Positions 12,301 through 22,900 of a stretch of DNA of 64,000 nucleotides are shown here, in pieces. This DNA is from Kryptolebias marmoratus. Taxonomy: Eukaryota; Chordata; Actinopteri; Cyprinodontiformes; Rivulidae. Both the position numbers and the translations under genes were made by a program. Under the pieces are notes generated by a model. That model made no database searches. It had not been told where the DNA came from and worked only from the letters and a program-made list of their open reading frames with translations. Where the stretch lies: contig NC_051431.1 of NCBI RefSeq assembly GCF_001649575.2, positions 11,374,508 to 11,438,507 on the forward strand. The letters run 5' to 3'. Each line of letters opens with the position of its first letter. The stretch's first letter is position 1.

Positions 12301-14311
12301 GGCGAAACTCACCCTGTGCTGTAAAACAGTGATGCAAGCGTGTGTGTGTGTGTGTGTGTGTGTGCAGAAAGATAGGAACACCCAGAAGAAGCCTCTCGCT
12401 GTGATTGTAATCATCCTTCCAGGCTCAGAAGTGAATAAAAAGTACAAAACCACAGAAGTCCAAATCCTGTTTCAACTGCTGCTTCTTTTTGTTTCCCCCA
12501 TAAAGGAATCAAACAGACTTTCTGTCTTTATTCAGCCCGACTTTACAACCATATCAAAAGGCTTCACGGCGCACAGCGGTGCGATTAGCAAACTATCCAC
12601 ACACACACACATACACACACACACCACCAAACATGAAAAAAGGGGCACTGATGTGGGTTCTGCTAAAAAGACACAGATGGGTTCGGTTAAAACAAAAGAA
12701 AAACACGCTCGGCCCTCGAGAAGATTCGCCTCCTGACAGCTCCTTCACGCGAGCGGCGCGGTGAAACAAACAAATAAATAAAATCAATAACAGCTCACCT
12801 TCACGACATTCTTCTCCCACGAAGCCGGGGCAGCATCTCCACTCCAGCGAGGCGACTTGCTTGTAGGTGATCTTAAACAGCGGCTTAATAACAGTCCTGT
12901 AGCTGCGGAGAGGAGACAGAGGAGGAGGAGAAGGAGAAGAAGGAGAAGAGGTGGTTGGTTTTGGGCTGTGGCAGAGACACAGAGACACAGAAACAGAACC
13001 GGCTCAGGTCGGACCCAACACTGTTCGCTCTAACTTTGGCCCACAGAGCTCAAACAGAGAGAACATTTAGAAAAAGGAACAGAGAAAACACAAGATGGAG
13101 GAGCAGAAGATGCAGATTTTCACTTTAAAAAACACCTCACCCGTCCTAATTTAATGTCTGATAGAGCTTTGTTCTTTGAACATTTAATGAAACATTAATG
13201 CTGCTGACATTTATTATCTCAGGATTATGACTCATGTCAGCCTAAATCACTATTCTGAAACAGTATCTGAAAATGATCAAAGAGTAAAGCACACTGATAT
13301 AGTATAGTATAGTAAACAAGCACATTTTAGTCATCTTACAGTAACTGTAAGGTACAGGCTCCAGAGAATATAACTTGTAGTTTTTTTTATTTCTGTCTCA
13401 GGAGCTGAAGTTCAGCTCAGCTCCAATCAGCTGCAGGAATCAGAGAAAGATCTAAACGAGTTCTTCTGAAGAACTTTGATGCAGCAGAACTTCCCATGAC
13501 CGAGAGTAAACAGGAAACCAGCGGAGCGGCTGAAGGGTGGAGGGTGGAGGGTGGAAGATGGAGAGTGTAGGGTGGAAGGTGGAGGGTGGAAGATGGAGGG
13601 TGGAGGGTGGAGGGCGGAAGGTAGAGGGTGGAGGCTGTAGTGGAGGGTGGAAGGTACAGGGTGGAAGGTGGAGGGTAGAAGGTGGAGGCTGAGGCTGGAG
13701 GGTGGAGGCTGAAAGATGGACGGTGGAGGGTGGAGGGTGGAGGCTGAAGGGTGGAAGATGGAGGGTGGAGGGTAGAAGGTGGAGGGTGGAAGATGGAGGG
13801 TGGAGGCTGGATGTGGAGGGTGGAAGGTGGAGGGTGGAGGGTGGAGGCTGTAGGGTGGAAGATGGAGGGTGGAGGGTAGAAGGTGGAGGGTGGAAGGTGG
13901 AGGGTGGAGGCTGTAGGGTGGAGGCTGAGTGGACATACCTGATGAGTTTGGCGCAGGGTCCCGGCCAGCGGCAGCCCACCACTCTCTGCACCAAAGTCTC
14001 TGTCCCGTTGTGGACTTTACAGGGGACAGTCCTGGAGACAGTGTACTGACACCAGTTCCTGGGAGGACAGGAGGAGAACATCAAACATCCCGGCAGATCA
14101 AAGAGCCGAGCTGTGCAGCGACACGCGCGCACAAACACTGATTTATTTTTGTTTTTGTTTCTTTGTACCTGAGCTGGTTCGCGGACCTTGAGCCCGGCGG
14201 ACCCGGCCGCTGCAGGGAGATGCCCGGGAAGCGATAAACAAAGCCGGTTCCGAGGGACGGCAGCACCAAACTCATCCACATGCACAGCGCGTGGAGGTAA
14301 GACAAAGACAT
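377..14311 (-). CDS. col26a1: EMI-domain collagen (collagen XXVI / EMID family), 5' part, 3' end outside window
   Basis: Secreted extracellular-matrix collagen. The coding exons on the minus strand are 14311-14169, 14058-13939, 12902-12799, 1453-1392, 1288-1165, 694-608 and 514-377, and all phases match. Exon 1 starts MSLSYLHALCMW and encodes a signal peptide. Exons 1-3 encode a cysteine-rich EMI domain, with RNWCQYTVSRTVPC, CRWPGPCAKL and LEWRCCPGFVGEEC visible. Exon 4 gives a CLNCTSFSDM segment followed by a short helical stretch. Exon 5 is acidic and Pro-rich. Exons 6 and 7 are Gly-X-Y collagen repeats such as GPKGDRGLPGEIGLPGPPG. More collagen exons must lie to the left of the window. CRWPGPCA and LEWRCCPGF resemble COL26A1 more than EMID1 as I remember them, but orthology is not certain. 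Intron 3 spans 11.3 kb and is packed with repeats. The ATG at 14309-14311 is the first that leads straight into the hydrophobic signal sequence. Confidence 0.85.
2148..2740 (-). mobile_element. non-autonomous DNA transposon, copy 1
   Basis: About 590 bp whose reverse complement matches 42228-42752 over nearly its whole length. The outer ends are related inverted repeats: GGTGCGTTTACACC on the left, and on the right the complement of TGTATTCACACC. This suggests a terminal-inverted-repeat element. The open frames it carries (for example the DSPVDSLRLGTK phrase shared by both copies) resemble no known transposase, so I treat it as a MITE. The superfamily is not determined. Its right end lies about 20 bp from the next MITE. 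Confidence 0.7.
2760..2973. mobile_element. palindromic hAT-like MITE with 8-bp target duplication
   Basis: The left half is nearly the reverse complement of the right half: CCTGCATGTTTTCCTTGTTT pairs with AAACAAGTAAAACATGCAGG. The element begins CAGGGTGTCC and ends GACCCCTG. TTATAGAG occurs on both sides (2752-2759 and 2974-2981), which fits the 8-bp target duplication of the hAT superfamily, with one extra c on the left. Related copies lie at about 58981-59128 and 61920-62115. Confidence 0.8.
4590..5665. repeat. degenerate tandem repeat, roughly 320-370 bp unit
   Basis: The phrases ACAGCTAATTAGC, CTAAAACTAAAA plus CCTCCATGTCTTG, and GTATATTAGACAATCTTC recur about three times. For example ACAGCTAATTAGC is at about 4897, 5266 and 5587. 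Palindromic variants of TTAGCATGATGTTAGCAT lie between them. AT-rich and without coding potential. Confidence 0.75.
6375..6600. repeat. GGACR pentanucleotide array
   Basis: About 225 bp of variants of GGACA, GGACG and GGGACGGGAC. The open frames here on both strands are products of the repeat. Confidence 0.95.
7640..7950 (+). repeat. LINE-associated 3' tail fragment
   Basis: GGCCATTAAGGGCTTTATAT, CACAGGAAGCCAGTGTATGA and a following AGCAGCGTTTTGAACCAGCTG resemble the long 3' tail sequences found dispersed in fish genomes next to L2-type LINEs. A related copy is at 54130-54450. Family assignment is from memory of the pattern. Confidence 0.55.
8030..8580 (+). mobile_element. decayed non-LTR retrotransposon, reverse-transcriptase C-terminal end
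   Basis: The plus strand reads GMRIKASKSEAVVLSRRRGD, then QVEEFKYL, an internal deletion, then YRSAELKLSVYRF. Beyond that comes RLGVKWLLLHIERSQLRWCG with HLVRTLPGCPPRMVF. This is the typical tail of RTE/Rex3-type LINE reverse transcriptases in fish (QVEEFKYLG...IERSQLRWFGHL). Frameshifts and deletions break it, so it is a relic. It meets an oppositely oriented LINE fragment near 8580. Confidence 0.8.
8585..8832 (-). mobile_element. decayed L2-type LINE reverse-transcriptase fragment
   Basis: The minus strand encodes VSCGVPQGSGLGPVLF and, after a frameshift near 8645, FYADDTQLHLSKKP. These are reverse-transcriptase motif B' (SCGVPQGS) and the catalytic YADD box. The fragment is truncated at both ends and frameshifted. 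Confidence 0.85.
8850..9240. repeat. tandem repeat (about 120-bp unit) rich in TGACCTTTGACC
   Basis: Three diverged units contain CACCTTAAAATCAACAGTGA, TCACCCCTGACC, GTGTCCAGCTG and TGACCTTTGACCT. A reverse-oriented piece lies at 10600-10710. Perfect DR1 sequences occur at 8856-8868 and 9196-9208. Confidence 0.7.
9714..9726 (+). promoter_or_regulatory. perfect DR1 nuclear-receptor-like motif
   Basis: AGGTCAAAGGTCA is the consensus direct repeat with 1-bp spacing bound by HNF4, RXR and PPAR-type receptors. It lies in the collagen intron. Occupancy cannot be judged from sequence. Confidence 0.4.
13529..13926. repeat. GGAGGGT minisatellite beside collagen exon 2
   Basis: About 400 bp of GGAGGGTGGAAGGTGGA-type units. 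The plus strand is G-rich and can form G-quadruplexes. The collagen pre-mRNA is read from the other strand and is C/U-rich. The array starts about 12 nt into the intron, just after the exon 2 donor at 13937-13938. The long STLHPPP-type frame across it is a repeat artefact. Confidence 0.95.
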
Positions 14312-15425
14312 CCTCCCTGTTAGAATGATCCCTGACGGAGATGTTCCAAAAACAAACAAACAAAAACAAGTTCTTCCTTCTTCAAGTAAGTCTTCTTCTG
14401 GAGGAAAACTCTCCGGTTCTGAGAGGAACCTTAAGCAGAACCCGCTGAAGCCATCAGTGGGAGTTTGTCATTTCTGTTCCGACTAGAAACAAGCCTCCTC
14501 CTCCTCCTCCTCCTCCTCCTCTCCTCCCCCCTCCCACACAGACCCTTCCCTGCAGGAGAACCCGGGAGTCAAATATCCAGCGCGCGTAAAAAGCGCGGGT
14601 TGGAGCGGCGCCGCGCGTAAAAGCGCAGCTGGTTTCCCCAAACAAAACAGCCGGTTTCTAATGTCGAAAAATAAACACAACAACAAGATTACTGATAATA
14701 AGTTTATTTCTAGTATGTTTTATTAAGAAATAACAAGAAAAACCAAAACATGTTTGCGCCTTGATGCGTTTTTTGTTGTTAACGTTTTAAAATATATTTT
14801 AACCTCCTGCATATTTTCTAACAATCTTATCTGCAGGATTTTATATTTATGATCCGGTACTTCATTTAGGACATAGAGAAGCTCAGGAATGACCTGATAA
14901 TTTCAGGTATTTGGGTTAAATGGGCTGTTTTTAAAGAATATTCTTTTTAAAGTCTGCATTTAGAGGAAAAAAAGAAGACTTCTGCGGTCGTTTTCCCATG
15001 CCTTCTGAAGGAACATTGGAGAACCCGAAATAAAGAATAAATATCAACCATCAGGGTGACTTTAACTTTAGATCACAGCAAACATTTCAGGATTTTTTAA
15101 ATGAAACCCTTGAGCTGAAGGTTCTAGTATTATCTTTGTTCGTTAGGAAACCTTGACTTTAATCTGTCATAAATATAAGAAACATGACTATTTCTTATAT
15201 TTCTTTGTTCAGTAAGATCCTTCCACCAAGTTGATACACATTTCCACGCTTATAGTTGACTTTTAGTCCCGTTTTCTTCTCCTGTTGCGCCCGCAGCTGC
15301 AGCTCGTCGGCGCCCCCTGCTGGCGGCCGCGGCTCCCTGCAGGCCCCCGGCAGGAAGGAGGACGTGTCCCGCTCTCAATCGGAGGGTTTAGCTTCGGGAA
15401 GGGACGCGGGCCGCCGGAAGCCAAC
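14312..15425. other. divergent intergenic region, collagen gene / srprb
   Basis: 1.1 kb between the two divergent start codons. It holds a CTC-repeat run (14494-14520), a GC-rich patch (about 14570-14640) that may be the collagen promoter and 5' UTR, and AT-rich sequence up to about 15240. No further gene is visible. Confidence 0.6.
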
Positions 15426-16273
15426 ATGGGGCAGACAGCAGACGACGAGGTGACAGAAAACCCCTTCGCGCCTTACATGGAGGCTCTGCGCCAGCAAGTC
15501 GAGGACCAGGACCCCGTCCTTCTCATCGGGGTCGTCGTCGCCTTGGCGGTGGTCGTCATCACGTGCGGTAAGAAGTTACCGCGCGCGTTAGCTGAGCAGG
15601 CTAGGATTAGCATGTTAGCTTAGCAAGCTTATCATCGGTCTAACGAAGCTAGCTGGCGAGAAAGCTAACTGCTAAGCTAAAGCAAACAGCTGTCAAGCTG
15701 CACGACCCGGGATGCCATTAAAGCTTTAGCTTAATAACAGCCCTTGTGTTTATTTATTTTTTCCTTTTTAGTGTTTCTGAAGTACTTTCTCACCGGTAAA
15801 ACCGTCCGGAGCGCCGTGCTGTTGGTGGGACTGTGTGAATCGGGGAAAACCCTTCTGTTCATCAGGGTGAGTTGCGGTCTGATAGCAGTGGCCACGTTGT
15901 TGTTTCATGGTTGCTTTAGATGATTCCTTTCCCTCTCGTTTTTAATAAAATGCTTTTTGTTTGCAGCTTCTCTCAGGGAGGTTCAAGAAGACACAGACGT
16001 CCATCACTGACAGCAGTGCTCCTTATAAAGCTAAGAATGACAGGGTAAGATGTTCGTGCTGCTCGGAGGAAACTAAAATATGTGATAATGTTATGATCCA
16101 CATCTCACCTTTCTTTGCCTTTCAGGGCAGTACCTGGACTCTGATAGACCTGCCAGGACACGACAGCCTCCGCTCCCAGTATTTGGAGAAGTTCAAGTCG
16201 GCTGCCAGGTGAGGACGGGACGATGGGGCGGGTGAGGACGGGGATGACGGGGCGCNNNNNNNNNNNNNNGGGG

Positions 16274-16308
<35 letters not shown>

Positions 16309-17882
16309 CGGGGGGGGGGGGGGTCGGTCGGCCTCCTCGCAGACAGGTGTGGTTACGTTTCACTGGACCGCTTCCCGTTTCTCCGCAGAGCCATCATCTT
16401 TGTGGTGGACAGCGCCATCTTCCAGAAGGAAGTGCGGGACGTAGCAGAGTTCCTCTACATGCTGCTGACGGACGCTGTGATCTCCAGGAACGCTCCAACT
16501 CTCCTGGTGGCGTGCAACAAACAAGGCGAGGCGGCTTTCCCCCCCTCCCCCTGAAATCCCCCTCCCTGTGCGACTCGCTGTTTACTAAGGATCTTTTATC
16601 CTTACAGACATTGCCATGGCAAAATCCGCTAAACTGATTCAGCAGCAGCTGGAGAAGGAGCTGTGAGTATCTGCAGCGTTACTCGTCGTCATGTTCTGGG
16701 TTCTACCGCGTCATTGTGAGTTTAGCGTCGTTTGTTTCTGTGGAACAGTTACGCAGACGGCATTCGTTCTTTTATACGTTATACGAAGACATCAGACACG
16801 AAGCCCAGGTGGAAGCTAATAAACGCCTGTTATCTGCCTCCGTCTCATTCACACACACGTAACGAGACAGAGGACCTGTGTGTGAATGAGAGGGAGGCTA
16901 CAGGAGGTCAGAGGTCACAAAGGTCAGGACTTCAAGGACTCAGGAGGACGGGTAGTGTGGTGAAGAGGAGAAGAAGAGAGTCCAGGCAGGTTTGAGTGGA
17001 TGGAGAGAAGTTTCAGGAGTGATTTGTGACAAAAGGGTGGCAGCAAAGGTCAAAGGAAAGGTTTACAGACAGTGGTGAGAGCAGCCATGTTGGGCGGTTT
17101 GGAGACAAAAAGACAGGAGACAAAACTGGAAGTGGCAGAGCTGAAGATGTTGAGGTTCTCCTTGGGAGGGACATGGATGGACAGGATTAGGAATGAGGTC
17201 ATCAGAGGGACAGCACAGGTTGAAGGACTGAGAGATAAAGTTAGAGGTCAGACTGAGACAGTTTGGACATGTGCAGAGGAGGGACAGTGGGTATATTGGT
17301 AGAAGGATGTTAGAGACGCAGCTGCCAGGACAAAGACAAAGAGGAGACATATGGATGCAGTTAGAGAGGACATGGGGGGAGTTGGAGTGAGGATAGAGGA
17401 CACAGAAGACAAAGTTAGAGGAGGACGACTCGACCCCTAAAGAAGGAACAGCTGAAAGAAGATGATCTGTTATTGAAAAATTTACAGAATCCTTCCTGAC
17501 GTTCCATGTCATCACTCCCTGACTTTTATTTTGACACTTCCTAGTATCCCAAAGAACCTAAACAACCCTGCTGTACGGCTGCTAGTCCTTTTATTTATTT
17601 TTGGACAGATGCTGAGATGGTTTGTAAAAGAAGCATCATAATTTAGTTGTTTTTATTTGCCCTCCTCCCAGGAATACCCTGAGGGTGACTCGCTCGGCAG
17701 CGCTGAGCGCTCAGGACGGCTCTGTGGGCGGCAGCGTCTATCTGGGCAAGAAGGGCAAGGATTTCGAGTTCGGCCAGCTGCCCATGAGGGTGGAGTTCCT
17801 GGAGTGCAGCGCCCGCGGCGGCAAGGGCGAAGAGGAGGCGGCGGACATCGACGGCCTGGAGAAGAGCCTGGCCAAACTCTAA
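15426..17882 (+). CDS. srprb: signal recognition particle receptor subunit beta
   Basis: Membrane-anchored small GTPase of the ER that holds SRP receptor alpha and takes part in co-translational targeting. Exons: 15426-15567, 15772-15866, 15967-16044, 16126-16208, 16389-16525, 16608-16662 and 17672-17882. Together they give 266 residues (human about 271, from memory). Residues about 31-47 form the N-terminal membrane segment ([18 protein letters not shown]). G1 is GLCESGKT at 67-74, followed by TQTSITDS and the G3 motif [10 protein letters not shown]4 is NKQD, split across the exon 5/6 junction, and [10 protein letters not shown] matches the G5 region. Intron 5 begins with GC instead of GT (16526-16527). 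Intron 4 contains an N gap and poly-G. Intron 6 carries an RTE-type LINE relic. The start is the only ATG in frame before the membrane segment. Confidence 0.97.
16256..16323. other. assembly gap (14 N) and poly-G run in srprb intron 4
   Basis: The N run is 16256-16269 and is followed by more than 50 nearly uninterrupted G up to 16323. This is either a real G-rich microsatellite or a sequencing or gap-filling artefact. The 16209-16388 intron length is therefore unreliable. Confidence 0.9.
16900..17465 (+). mobile_element. RTE-type LINE relic in srprb intron 6
   Basis: The plus strand encodes [18 protein letters not shown] and [16 protein letters not shown], then in other frames remnants of the usual [19 protein letters not shown] tail. 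This C-terminal motif series is characteristic of non-LTR retrotransposons of the RTE group in fish. Several frameshifts and stops make it inactive. Confidence 0.8.
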
Positions 17883-18792
17883 AGATCTCCAGCGTTTCTG
17901 TAACCTCGGATCAGAGCGTCGCCTCAGCGACAGACATTAACGCCGTTTGAACCTTTTCTGGGCTTCGTGTGGGAAAAAAAAAAAAGGGTTGAAGACGGAA
18001 AACAGAGGACACGAGACCTGACGGCAGGTTCCTCCGCTACGCTGAGAGATGAGCCGGCTCGTTTAGGAATTACATAACAGGAAATTTACCAAAAAACAAA
18101 AATCTGATTTGTTTTAGGCTTGTTGGAGTGGCAGGAAAAAAAGCATTTCATTTATTGACCTGAGTTGTTCTCTTGGTGCCTTTTTTGTTCCGGTGTTCTT
18201 ACAGAAATGTCTTCAGCTGTTAGATTAGAGTAATTCAGAGATAAATGAATGAATGAAAGTTTGAGTTTGAAGCTTTATATCGAGCCATGTTTTAGTTGGA
18301 CTGAAGACAAGTTGAGCCTGTCATGATTCAGGATTTAATCACATAAAATCCTCGTTTATTCCTCCGTGAGCCAACAAGATGCTGTTTTTTTGTTTGTTTT
18401 TTTAGCACCATTAGTCCCTGGGTGGCCTGCTTGTGTCATCAAATGTTTATTTTTTGTTTTTTGTTTGACATCTGCTGTGGACTGAAACGTTTTGTGTCAC
18501 TCTATAAAACAAACACTCAGTTCAACTTTAACTGTTTCTTTTGTCAGATGTGGTTTTACAGATTTCAAAGGATTTAAAACGGCCACAAAGTTTCTTCTGT
18601 TCTTGTCGAATACCGTGGGAAGTCTGAGACGAAGACATTTACCAGTCTTTCTGGAAAACCAGATTTTTATTTCTTAATTATTTTTTTTTTCACGAGTTCA
18701 ATCAGGGCGAGTCTTCAGAGGATCCGTGTCGAACAACAAACACCGGAGGGTTTGGAGCTCAAAGAAAAAACAATTCACGCGTAAATGTAAAT
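17883..18792. other. convergent 3' regions of srprb and wdr53
   Basis: 910 bp between the two stop codons. On the minus strand an AATAAA (18666-18671) lies 122 bp past the wdr53 stop and is its likely poly(A) signal. I saw no plus-strand AATAAA for srprb. Confidence 0.6.
18666..18671 (-). terminator. wdr53: poly(A) signal of wdr53
   Basis: AATAAA on the minus strand, 122 bp downstream of the wdr53 stop codon. Confidence 0.55.
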
Positions 18793-19984
18793 CTATGTTT
18801 GGGGCAGCGGGTAGACGGTCAGACAGGCGCTCTGATCTGCGACCACCACGCTCTGCTCTCCTTTCAGCACAGCGGGACACAACCAGTTCACCTTTCCTCC
18901 ATGTTTGATGCTCAGTTTGGGTCCAGACTTCTCCTCCTCCACAGCTGCTGCCTCTTCCTCCTCCTCCTCAGATTTATCTGCAGTCTGCTGTTTTCCCTTC
19001 CTCTTACCTTTTTGGCGCCGAGGCGGCGGGACGTTGGCGTCCGCTGACGCCGCCACCACCGGGTGCTTGCTGAGGTCCCACAGAGCGACGCGGCCGTCGT
19101 TTCCTCCCGTCAGCAGCCAGTAAGGGTGGGGGAGGAAACCAACGAAATGGGCCTGGGAGGCGCCCTGACTGTGCGCCCGGATGGCTCCGCGTCGCTCCAG
19201 CTTGGAGCCGCCGCCGATCTGCATCAGATGCAGCCGCCCGTCCTCCGCCGCGCAGCCGAGGACGTTTCCGCAGCCGGACACGGACACGCAGTGGGCCAGC
19301 GGCGGGTTGAAGAGCTGACCCGGGCGCCGCAGGAGGTTCTCCTCCTCCTCCTCTTCTGCCACGTCCTGCAGGCTGACGGTCCACAGAGGCCGGGTCTTCT
19401 GCAGACCCCACAGCATCACCTGAAACGGAAGGAGGAGCGTCTGATCCGGGCGCGGCGCAAGCCGACATTTAAACCCTTGCGGCACTTCGCCTCACCTGCA
19501 TGTCCAGTCCGACAGACACCAGGTTGTTGGGTCTGTGGGGCCGGAACGCCACAGAGGAGCAGATGTTTGTGTGTCGCCGCAGAGTCCGGCACGCCTTCCC
19601 GGCGGGAAGCTCAAGTATCCGCACAGCGCCGGAGTCGTCGGCCACGGCCAGCGCCGAGCCGATCTCGCTCAGCGCCAAGGCGTTGATCTCCTCCTCCCCT
19701 GCGCCCCGGAAATCCTCCGCCGGGCCCTTCAGGTTCCTGGGGTCGAGCATGCTCACCGTGTCCCCGTGCGACGCGTACAGCCGGGTCGGGCCCGCGGATG
19801 CAAACGCCACAGCGGTGACGTCCTCCTCTCCGGGGAGACAGAGGCGGCCCACGACAGCGCCGTCCTGGCCCCACACCGTCAGCTCTCCGCCCTCGCCACC
19901 AGAAGCGAGGAGACCCTCAGGACCCGGAGACGCTCCGACACACAGGACCGACGAGGAGTGGCCCCCCGACCACTGCCTCGCCAT
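18793..19984 (-). CDS. wdr53: WD repeat-containing protein 53
   Basis: WD-repeat beta-propeller protein of poorly known function. Other WDR53 proteins have been reported as DDB1-CUL4-associated factors. The two coding exons are 19984-19496 and 19419-18793, giving 371 residues (human about 358, from memory). The start MARQWSGGHSSSVLC matches the family start (GGHSSPVLC). Propeller signatures include LASGGEGGELTVWG, LYASHGDTVSMLD, LAVADDSGAVRILEL, HTNICSSVAFRPHRP, SVGLDMQVMLWGLQK and LLTGGNDGRVALWDL. A Lys-rich then acidic insert (QKGKRKGKQQ and EEEEEEAAAVEEE) precedes the last blade, as in the family. A GTG two codons upstream keeps the frame open, but the ATG at 19982-19984 is the natural start. 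Confidence 0.97.
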
Positions 19985-22900
19985 TTCCACAAAGACAAGA
20001 AAATCAGCTTCTGCTGCAATTTAAGAACACGAGTTGATTCATCAGAACCAGCGAGGATCTCCACACCATTACACCAGAGCCGAATATGTTTGTTGAACTT
20101 TAAAAAGAAAATATTAAACTTTTAGAACAATGAGGCACAAAATGGTGTCAAAAATAAAATAAATACTTCCTGTCGTAATCAAGTCAGAGGAACAACATGT
20201 AAATATAAATACTGAGGGAAGAATCAACAACATGTAGCCACAGCAGCTTTCATAATATCAACATTGAGCTACAAAAGTAAACAAAATAATTTATTTTTAA
20301 AAAGGTTAATACATGTTTACAGAAAATACAAAAACATTTTCTTTACGTACTTTAAAAACAATTTGATGTCACAAACTGCAGCCGGTTCACTACCTTTTAT
20401 TTTAGTTATGTCATCAAAATATTAAAAGCAGTTCTGAAATTTTGATGCATTATAATCAGAATATATCCACTTTTTTAATTCCAACCTTCTAAATTTAAAG
20501 CAGTAAAATAAATCTTTAAAATTATGGTGGTTGAAAGAAAGAAAGAAAATAATTTTAATCTTCAGATAAAAATAAACTATTCACCAATTTGTGGTTTATT
20601 TTACAGAACTATTGTTGATATTATGACACTTATAGAAACGAACCTCACTCACCTCCTGTAATAATAATAATAATAATAAAAGTTTTTTAAACTAAAAACT
20701 ACAAAAACAAACTATAAACAGGAAATGTCAGGAAAACCACCTGAAATTAATGTTCGACTAAAAAAGGGCTTTTGACTGCTGCGTTTTTATCCTACATTTG
20801 AACTTTTAGTCACTGACACTTAAAGGAGAGATGTTTCACTAAAATCAAAGGAACTTCGTTTCAAGAACTTCAAGATTTGAAGCAAAACATCACCCAAACA
20901 GCTGTTAGCTAACGAGTTAGCCTCGTTAGCTAACAGGCTACTTCCGTTTTAACGGCAGCGACAAATAAAAAAAACAAAACGACTTTAGTTTGTGATATTA
21001 AAAAATATCTACAGTAATGCCGCGACAAGCAGAGACCACTTCAGCTCTACAGAGTTACGCTACCTGAGCGAGAGAAATCAAAACTTTTCAGCAGGACGCC
21101 GTGTGAGGTTCAAGTCGCGTGTTGATGGCGTCACACGCTGGCGCGGACTGACTCCCTGAGCTCGGACTGCCAGGCGTTCAGCTAACAGCCCAGTTTTTGT
21201 TAAAATTCCCATTTTGAACTCACACCACTGGCTCTAATCTTGCTCTGTATACACGCAACACACAAAACAATCAACAAAAAAAGATACATTTGGAGGATTT
21301 TTCTTTTTAAATTGATCCTTGTGAGACAATTTATGAGCAGGCTTTAAATTTTGTTTTATTTTAAATAGCAATGCAAATTGCTGTAAATCTATAACAAAGT
21401 TATGATATAAAATTAAAAGAACTGCTTATAATGTAAGCACATACATGTAAACACTGACTTGAATTCAGTAGCTAAAAGTAAAGTGAAGCATTTGAACCGT
21501 TAGTAGAAAAGGTGTTTGTTTCACATAAAGAGAACATAATGTCAGTCGCCACATTTTTGTGCGATAAACGAGAACTGAAAGCAGGTAGGACGCATCGTGT
21601 CATTGTTCAGGCCACCCCGGCCTTCTTCCCCCTCACAAAGGCAGCTCTCTCCGCTGATTCATCCAGAGCCGTGGATCTGATGAGAGTCCACTTCTGGGTC
21701 AGTGAGCAGCACGCCACGCTGAACAGCGTCCGGGACCCTGGCTGCACAAACGAACTACACAATAAACACACTGTCAGCCCTTGAATCAGGTGCAAACACA
21801 CACACACACACAGGCTGTGTGCTCTCTAAAAGCAGCAGCAGCTCTCACAGAAACACAGGCCAGTAAGTAGTCTCTTTGCTCGATGCTTTACTCCTCGTCG
21901 AGCTGTCAAAAGGAGAAGTTACTGGAAGGAAACAGATTAATTTATGCAGAGAAATGTGTGAATGAAGCTGTACTCTTTGTCAGTTCGCTGTACTCTTTGT
22001 CAGTTCGCTCGTACCGGTAAGACAATTCACTGTCTAGTCTTTAATAGTTTAGTCTTTAAATTGGTTTATTTAGACACTTGTAAATAACTTGTTATATTGC
22101 ACTTATAGTATGAGATTTAAAGGCTAGAATGGCGAAACCAGGGTGTGCTTTAATAGTTGAGCTGGTGAACCTATTAGTGTCAGTTTTGGTTGTAAAGAAG
22201 CCGGAAGATGATAAACCTCAAGTTTAATATTTACACGAGAGGCAGCGCTGCCAGACGTACAATAATTTTACCTTCTGTTTGATCAATAATTCCATAATAT
22301 ATGGTAATTTGACAAGTGACAAGAACAAATAGAGGTTTTGTTTTAAAAAAATAACTGAGTTAAACCAGAGAAGTGATGAAAGACGTGACTATGGAATAAA
22401 AAGTGTGCTGATTACTAATGGTACACAGGTGGTATAAGAAGCTATGAGGACATCTAGAGGCAATGAAAGTACATCAAAAACCATAATAAAACAAATAATC
22501 CAAAGAAAACCGAACTGTCTTAACAAAAGGTAGAAAAAAGAAACATATGCTGACAATCTTTTCCAAGTTTATTTTTTAGTGTTCTCCAAAAATCGTCTCT
22601 CACCTCTTTATGTTTTGCTTCCAAGGAGCCGGGCTTTTTTTCCTAATCTTTGAAGTGGAGATGTGGTTTTGTTCAGTATTTATTCAGGCTTTCTGAAGGC
22701 CTTTCATAGTTTTAAGTTTTAAACTTTGGCTGCTTTATGACTCATTTTCTGTCCACCAGAATTTTTTCAGAGAACTGCTTTTTGTTTAAGAAACTTGAAA
22801 CTTTGAATCCTTCAGGCATAAAAAGGCTCCTAAATTCAAGTGAGAACCAGTTTTATTTTGTTACAACACAGAAAACTTAGTACAGATAAGAACTAGTTTT

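Larger units (their letters stand above)
1454..12798 (-). other. 11.3-kb intron 3 of the collagen gene, repeat-rich
   Basis: No coding exon could be supported in this interval. It holds a non-autonomous DNA transposon (2148-2740), a palindromic hAT-like MITE (2760-2973), a degenerate tandem array (about 4590-5665), a GGACR pentanucleotide array (6375-6600), CA/TG microsatellites (about 6905-6955, 7058-7080, 12338-12364, 12600-12624), two LINE fragments meeting near 8580, a repeat rich in TGACCTTTGACC (8850-9240, with a further copy at 10600-10710) and a CTCG run (10126-10145). The stretches 3000-4500 and 10750-12100 look like plain unique sequence. Confidence 0.75.

Noticed and set aside
13452..14369. 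305-codon minus-strand frame with STLHPPP repeats
   Set aside because: It is the translation of the GGAGGGT minisatellite joined by chance to parts of the collagen exons. The real collagen splice sites interrupt it.
21512..21784. 90-codon plus-strand frame between wdr53 and neu3
   Set aside because: No recognisable domain, no splice or promoter support, and it lies in AT-rich intergenic sequence.
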